Shown piece by piece: positions 59,421-64,000 of a stretch of DNA of 64,000 nucleotides. Position 1 is the stretch's first letter, and each line of letters begins with the position of its first letter. The stretch comes from Cryomorphaceae bacterium (GTDB lineage: Bacteria > Bacteroidota > Bacteroidia > Flavobacteriales > ECT2AJA-044): assembly GCA_017798125.1 (NCBI GenBank), contig CP059070.1, positions 1,612,001 through 1,676,000 on the forward strand. Reading direction: 5' to 3'. The notes beneath the pieces were generated by a model that saw nothing but the letters and a program-made list of their open reading frames with translations, was not told where the DNA came from and made no database searches. Made by a program: the position numbers and the translations under genes.

Positions 59421-61115
59421 GTGAGGCACCTTTTCACATATCGCTATCACGTGGCCGTCGGCTTGATCCTTCTCGTGTTTGTCGCCAATCTTTTTGTGGA
59501 CATCATGGAGGTAGATGCGGCTCAGTATGCGGAGATCAGCCGGGAGATGGCCGAGACCGGTAGCTATCTCCAGGTCTTTGAACGAGGAAAGGATTACCTC
59601 GATAAGCCTCCTTTGCTGTTTTGGCTCTCCAGTTCGAGTTTTACCCTGTTTGGCTACCACAATTGGAGCTTTAAACTACCCGCACTTTTTGTCCTCCTTT
59701 TGGGGATCTTTTCGACCTATAAGCTGGCCTCCATGTGGTACGATCGGCGTATCGCGCGGATGGCCGCATTGATTCTGGGAACGACCCAGGCCATGCTCTT
59801 GATGACCAATGATGTGCGGACCGATGGAATCTTAACGGGATTTACCGCCTATGCGCTATGGCAGCTCAGTGCCTTCCTACAACACGGTCAATGGAAGTAT
59901 TTGTTGGGGAGTAGTTTAGGGGTGGCCTTGGCCATGATGTCGAAAGGACCTATTGGGATTGTGTTTCCCGGTATTGCCGTGGGTGGTCATTTGTTGTTGA
60001 CCAGAGACTGGAAAAACATACTGAATTGGCGTTGGCTGGTTTTTTTGTGCTTTGCCCTTTTGCTTCTCACTCCAATGCTCTGGGGACTTTATCAACAGTT
60101 TGATCTTCACCCGGAGAAGCACGTCTACGGTCTGGATGGGCCAAGTGGTATTGAGTTCTTCTTTTGGACCCAGAGTTTTGGAAGGGTAACAGGAGATATT
60201 TACTGGGAAGACGACAGCGGACCGTTGTTTTTTATCGGATCGATGCTCTGGGACTTCAGTCCTTGGATGCTCTTTTTCATCCCGGCTTGGGTTTCGGGAT
60301 GGATTCGCATTGTCAAGAACGGATTTCGCGTGAAGGAAGGGCACGAAGCATTGGCTATCTCGGGGTTCACCTTCACCTTTATCGCCCTGAGCTCTAGTCA
60401 GTTCAAGCTCCCGCATTACATATTCCCACTGTTTCCTCTAGCCGCGATTCTCACGGCTCGTTACATCTGGTTCCTCGTTCAAAAGCAAAGGGCCTGGTTC
60501 AATCGCCTCGCCATTGCTCAAGGGATTTTTATTGTGCTCTTTGCGGCCTTGGCCATGATGAATGATCTTCAGTTTTTCCCGACCTCCTCAGTATGGCCGT
60601 ATGCTGTGGCTCTAGTTCTCCTGCTACTTACGCTTTGGTTCTATATTCGCGGCGAAGGCTTGGACCGATTACTTCTGCCGACAACACTCATCATGGTGCT
60701 CTTCGGGTCCACGACCGCCACTCGATTCTACCCTGAACTGCTCAAATATCAAAGTACCAATGAAATTGGGCGATGGGCTACAGCAAGGGAAATACCTGAT
60801 ACGGCGCTCTACTTTAGTGGGTTTTACGGCCATGGACTGGACTATTACGGTCAGCGTATCACGCCGAGTTTGAATGTTGAAGGCGTAGCCCATCGCGCCG
60901 TAGGCGAATACTTATTTGTTGCAGAAGAAAAGAAGGCGGTACTAGACTCCGTCTATGCGCCGTTTTACGAAATCGAACGGACCTTGCCCGATTACCCAGT
61001 GACGCGTCTGAGCCTAGGGTTTCTAAATCCGGAAACGCGCGATCAGTATTTGCGTGAGATGTACTTGCTTAGAATAACAAGTGAGCCGTCATTGAGAGTG
61101 CCACAATACCCTTAA
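59421..61115 (+). CDS. GT39/ArnT-like membrane glycosyltransferase
   Basis: From GTG 59421 the protein has 564 residues with about 11-12 transmembrane helices and a C-terminal soluble part. The first loop has the ArnT/PMT signature MEVDAAQYAEISREM, followed by DKPPLLFWLSS and a MMSKGPIGIVFPG segment. Such enzymes transfer sugars from undecaprenyl/dolichyl-phosphate carriers to lipid A or proteins on the outer face of the inner membrane. An ATG at 59358 would overlap the DUF429 gene; the GTG gives a better N-terminus. The 3' end overlaps a convergent gene by 47 bases. Confidence 0.88.
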   Translation: MRHLFTYRYHVAVGLILLVFVANLFVDIMEVDAAQYAEISREMAETGSYLQVFERGKDYLDKPPLLFWLSSSSFTLFGYHNWSFKLPALFVLLLGIFSTYKLASMWYDRRIARMAALILGTTQAMLLMTNDVRTDGILTGFTAYALWQLSAFLQHGQWKYLLGSSLGVALAMMSKGPIGIVFPGIAVGGHLLLTRDWKNILNWRWLVFLCFALLLLTPMLWGLYQQFDLHPEKHVYGLDGPSGIEFFFWTQSFGRVTGDIYWEDDSGPLFFIGSMLWDFSPWMLFFIPAWVSGWIRIVKNGFRVKEGHEALAISGFTFTFIALSSSQFKLPHYIFPLFPLAAILTARYIWFLVQKQRAWFNRLAIAQGIFIVLFAALAMMNDLQFFPTSSVWPYAVALVLLLLTLWFYIRGEGLDRLLLPTTLIMVLFGSTTATRFYPELLKYQSTNEIGRWATAREIPDTALYFSGFYGHGLDYYGQRITPSLNVEGVAHRAVGEYLFVAEEKKAVLDSVYAPFYEIERTLPDYPVTRLSLGFLNPETRDQYLREMYLLRITSEPSLRVPQYP

Positions 61116-61509
61116 CCGTCCATGCGAGGGTACGCCACCAATTTTTAGAGTTCAAGGCCTCAATCCACTTGGTTTGATGGCTGGTGCTCAAGAGCCGATG
61201 TAAGGGCATGTGAACGGCGAAAGTGACTCCGTAGGCCAGGGCAAACATAGCCGCGTTCAGGAGGACGTGCTTTGGTAGGGTGTCCCAGTAGTAAATGGAT
61301 ATGCCAATAGTGCTGATGGTTTCCATCACAAATAGTGGTGCAATCAGCCGGAAGCTGCGTTTGGTGTGTTGCGCTTCATAGACTTTCCAGTCGTGGACAT
61401 TGACGTTCCGCATTTGCGGATAAGATATAAGCTGCACATACCAGATGATGCCGACAAAGGACAGACTAGCTAATAGGTGCAAGAGAAGTGACAAAGGTCC
61501 TGCAATCAT
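61069..61509 (-). CDS. Small four-helix membrane protein
   Basis: A 146-residue protein with four hydrophobic helices (LLLHLLASLSFVGIIWYV, FVMETISTIGISIYYW, LLNAAMFALAYGVTFAVH and the C-terminal helix), and conserved-looking motifs ISYPQMRNV and YEAQHTKRSF. Similar short membrane proteins with a 'YP-x-FR...Y-x-x-H' pattern occur near photolyase and SRPBCC genes, but I cannot give a family name. Its ATG overlaps the SRPBCC stop by four bases. Confidence 0.72.
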   Translation of the reverse strand: MIAGPLSLLLHLLASLSFVGIIWYVQLISYPQMRNVNVHDWKVYEAQHTKRSFRLIAPLFVMETISTIGISIYYWDTLPKHVLLNAAMFALAYGVTFAVHMPLHRLLSTSHQTKWIEALNSKNWWRTLAWTVKGIVALSMTAHLLF

Positions 61510-61964
61510 GAGCCGAAAATTTCTTCGATTCGTTCTTTTCGAAAATCGAAGATTTCAGTCAATTTAGGTTTAATTACGATGGGATGGGCCATTTTTCCCA
61601 AAAATCCCATGGGTAAGGCGTAGTGAATAATATCGGTCACCTTGGTTGAATGCTCGTCGATCGATTCAAAATGATGCTCGTGGTGCCAGATTTTGTAGGG
61701 GCCAAGGCGCTGTTCATCAACAAAGTACTGCTGGTGTTGAACCTGAGTGATTTCCGTCGCCCAGGTCATTTTAATGCCTAGTAGAGGAGCGACTCGGTAG
61801 GTGATGAAGAATCCCGGATACATAGCCGTGGGTTGACTCTTGGTTTTGGGCTCAAATCCGATATCCGTTGGCGTGAGTTTCTGGAGGTTGTCTGGGTTAG
61901 AAAAGAAATTCCAGGCCTCTTCCAAACCTACAGGAACCACGATGCTGTCTTCCATTCTGTACAT
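61506..61964 (-). CDS. SRPBCC family protein (cell-division-inhibitor-like)
   Basis: From ATG 61964 the product is 152 residues (a TTG at 61970 and an ATG at 61955 are alternatives). It is a single SRPBCC domain: VPVGLEEAWNFFSNPDNLQKLTP, FITYRVAPLLGIKMTWATEI, GPYKIWHHEHHFE and TDIIHYALPMG. This COG4276-type branch is a frequent companion of photolyases in proteobacterial light regulons, where the function is unknown. It is translationally coupled to the small membrane protein downstream. Confidence 0.87.
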   Translation of the reverse strand: MYRMEDSIVVPVGLEEAWNFFSNPDNLQKLTPTDIGFEPKTKSQPTAMYPGFFITYRVAPLLGIKMTWATEITQVQHQQYFVDEQRLGPYKIWHHEHHFESIDEHSTKVTDIIHYALPMGFLGKMAHPIVIKPKLTEIFDFRKERIEEIFGS

Positions 61965-62020
61965 GCCCAATAAACTCTGTCGTTCAGGAAAGGTTCGTAG
62001 GGGTTGTGTACCTTGAGGGC

Positions 62021-63727
62021 ATGAATAGACTTTTTAGCCTTTTGATGAGCTTGGTCGCGCTCACGGCGTGGGCTCAACCAGAAAATCGCTACTTGGACAA
62101 TCGTACCTATGAGCACGATGAGCTCATTGAAGAATATCGCGCCTTAGAGCAGGCCTATGAAGAGGCCGATTTGATCGAATATGGTCCAACAGATGTGGGA
62201 CGCCCTCTGCACCTTTTCGTTATGAACAAGGCCAAAGTCTTTGATCCTCTGCGTATTGAAAAGCAGAGCACCATCCTCATCCTCAATGGTATCCATCCCG
62301 GGGAGAGTTGCGGCATTGATGCTTCACTCAAATGGGCCTATGACATGCTTTCTTCAGGTTCTCTACCTCCACACGTAGTCATCGCTATAGTGCCAGTCTA
62401 CAACATTGGAGGGGCTTTAAACCGCAGACCCCAGACAAGAGCCAATCAGAACGGACCCGTAGGTCAGGGATTTCGCGGGAATGCGAGAAACCTTGATCTG
62501 AATCGGGACTTCATAAAGGCGGATGCCCTCAATACGCAGAGCTTATATGCCATTTTTCAGGATTGGGATCCCGATGTCTTTGTAGATACGCACACGACCG
62601 ATGGTGCGGACTTCCCGTATAACTTAACCTTGATTGGCACTCAGCCCGATGCCCTGGGCCCCATCATGGGACAATATATGCGCCAAATCTTTGAACCCGC
62701 GCTGTATATGGAAATGAGTCTTCAAGGAGAAGAAATTACCCCTTATGTCAATGTTTTTGGAGCGGATCCTTTTCAAGGTTGGAACCGCTTTTTCGAGTCG
62801 CCTCGTTACAGCACGGGTTTCGCGGGGTTACATCACACCTTTTCCTTCGTAACCGAAGCTCATATGCTCAAGCCTTATTCAGATCGGGTAGAGGCAACCT
62901 ACACTTTTCTATCCACCATCACCCAGTACCTCGAAGTTCATCGCTATCAGATTGAATCCCTGCGATCAGCGAGTAGAGACCAGAGTCTTCAAGCCACTTC
63001 TTGGCCCGTAGCCTGGGCCTTGGATACGACCAGGATGACGCGACTTTCCTTTAAGGGCTACCCGGCGAAAATGGTGCCCATGGAAGCGGTAGAAGGGGAG
63101 AAGATCGTGTTTGATCAGACACAGGTGGTCAAAAGAAATGTGGACTACTATGAGTGGTATAAGCCCACCGTGGAAGTCCAGATTCCCGATTACTACATTG
63201 TGCCTCAAGCCTGGCGCGAAATCATCGATCGACTTCAGTGGAACGGGGTGCAGATGGAGCGCCTTAGAGCGGACAGCATTGCTGGGGTAGAAGTGACCTA
63301 TATTACTAGTTTTGAAAATGCCCGTGGCCCTTATGAAGGGCACTATAGTCATGGTGATTCAGTGGGCGTCCTCAGGGAATCGGATACCGTTCGATTGTAC
63401 AAGGGCGATTATTTAATCCCGACCAATCAAAAGGCCCGGAGGTTCATTGTAGAAACGCTCGAGCCAGAAGCGACCGATAGCTATTTTCGGTGGGGCTTTT
63501 TTGACAGTGCTTTGCAACAGAAAGAATGGTATAGCTCGTATATTTTTGACACGACTGCCGTTCGAATGCTCGTTGAAGATCCTGCACTCCAAGAGGAGTT
63601 TGAGCGCGCCAAACTTGAAGATCCCAACTTGGCCAGCAGCGGAAGATTTCAGATGTACTGGCTGTATCAACACAGTGAACTCTTTGAACGGAGCAATCGA
63701 TATCCGATCTATCGATCTTTTAAATAA
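62021..63727 (+). CDS. Exported M14 family zinc carboxypeptidase
   Basis: From ATG 62021 the protein has 568 residues with a Sec signal (NRLFSLLMSLVALTAWAQ). The M14 zinc ligands are in GIHPGES (HxxE) and VFVDTHTTDG (His), with RNLDLNRDF supplying the substrate-binding Arg/Asn. A candidate catalytic Glu is in FVTEAHM. A ~280-residue C-terminal region is beta-rich and of unknown role. It probably trims peptides in the periplasm. Confidence 0.9.
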   Translation: MNRLFSLLMSLVALTAWAQPENRYLDNRTYEHDELIEEYRALEQAYEEADLIEYGPTDVGRPLHLFVMNKAKVFDPLRIEKQSTILILNGIHPGESCGIDASLKWAYDMLSSGSLPPHVVIAIVPVYNIGGALNRRPQTRANQNGPVGQGFRGNARNLDLNRDFIKADALNTQSLYAIFQDWDPDVFVDTHTTDGADFPYNLTLIGTQPDALGPIMGQYMRQIFEPALYMEMSLQGEEITPYVNVFGADPFQGWNRFFESPRYSTGFAGLHHTFSFVTEAHMLKPYSDRVEATYTFLSTITQYLEVHRYQIESLRSASRDQSLQATSWPVAWALDTTRMTRLSFKGYPAKMVPMEAVEGEKIVFDQTQVVKRNVDYYEWYKPTVEVQIPDYYIVPQAWREIIDRLQWNGVQMERLRADSIAGVEVTYITSFENARGPYEGHYSHGDSVGVLRESDTVRLYKGDYLIPTNQKARRFIVETLEPEATDSYFRWGFFDSALQQKEWYSSYIFDTTAVRMLVEDPALQEEFERAKLEDPNLASSGRFQMYWLYQHSELFERSNRYPIYRSFK

Positions 63728-63760
63728 TCAACTATTTGGCTTGAGTCCGGTTCTAATGGT

Positions 63761-64000
63761 ATGAAGTGGACTTGGAATTTAAAGACCGTTTTTCTGAGCT
63801 GGTTGGGCATCATGGTGGTCGTTTTGGCTTTCACCATGCCCGAGTCGAGGCCCATCGACTTGGAAGAGGTGAGTTTTCATACCACCGAGAGTTCTGAAAT
63901 GTACTTCAAGAATGTTCGTTCCTATTTCTACGAAGTTTGGGATGATCCCAAAAGCGGCTTTGTCCACTACCGCATTAAGTCGCGAAATCAGAATCCAGCG
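63761..64000 (+). CDS. Membrane-anchored protein, N-terminal fragment cut by window edge
   Basis: An ATG at 63761 opens a frame of 80 codons running off the end. It starts MKWTWNLKTVFLSWLGIMVV, giving one N-terminal helix, then SFHTTESSEMYFKNVRSYFY and DDPKSGFVHYRI. No family is recognisable. It follows the M14 peptidase by 33 bases and may be co-transcribed. Confidence 0.6.
   Translation, partial: MKWTWNLKTVFLSWLGIMVVVLAFTMPESRPIDLEEVSFHTTESSEMYFKNVRSYFYEVWDDPKSGFVHYRIKSRNQNPA

Overview
The window looks like chromosomal DNA of a marine-type member of the Bacteroidota, most likely a Flavobacteriales lineage near Cryomorphaceae/Schleiferiaceae (the phylum is well supported, the family is a guess). 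Evidence: a type IX secretion (gliding-type) C-terminal domain, many SpII lipoproteins, GIN-domain (DUF2807) and DUF1573 proteins, TAnnTTTG-type -7 promoter boxes, and several TTG/GTG starts. Base composition is about half G+C by eye. Coding density is very high. No gene-free stretch exceeds 300 bases, and I saw no rRNA, tRNA, CRISPR array, insertion sequence or prophage.

Layout. 1-7384 (minus): a cut-off gene, a complete lipoxygenase, and a 1.7-kb-residue kinase/ATPase/GAF/adenylate cyclase. 7534-15164 (minus): a six-gene cell-surface cluster of lipoproteins, a CX4CH cytochrome-like lipoprotein, a Tat-exported DUF1501-like protein and a CUB-domain T9SS protein. 15221-18384 (minus): exported phosphatase-fold protein, exported beta-propeller, aminotransferase. 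18474-30479: DUF1573, valS, a GIN-domain lipoprotein, fused acyl-CoA mutase (icmF), hybrid histidine kinase, 5-formyl-THF cyclo-ligase, DUF5995, FMN reductase. 30476-34393: LON-domain protein, DUF2867-type SDR, Nudix and acyltransferase genes. 34481-36244: an MbnP/MbnH copper-protein and peroxidase pair.

36406-48688 is a light-response island. It starts with a CarH/LitR-like MerR regulator, a stand-alone PAS protein and an ECF sigma factor. The sigma gene heads a tight plus-strand run: crtI, crtB, idi, a PTPS-type pterin synthase, folE, DUF6435, an SDR, a flavin reductase and a class I photolyase. A DASH cryptochrome with a short DUF2256 gene follows on the other strand. A second photoreactivation operon (58767 to 54172, minus) holds an FeS-type (6-4) photolyase, an atypical photolyase/cryptochrome, DUF2452, DUF3124 and MarC. 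Together there are four photolyase/cryptochrome paralogues within 15 kb, plus a carotenoid entry pathway and a pterin branch that could feed light-harvesting or redox cofactors.

The remaining genes (48787-64000) are SRPBCC proteins, an exported DPP III peptidase, DinB, an AraC regulator with a likely pair of operators, DUF429, a GT39-like membrane glycosyltransferase, an M14 carboxypeptidase and a cut-off membrane-anchored protein. A dispersed palindrome, ATCGGCCCGTAGGGCCA with compensated variants, recurs across the window both between and inside genes and is not explained by any gene.
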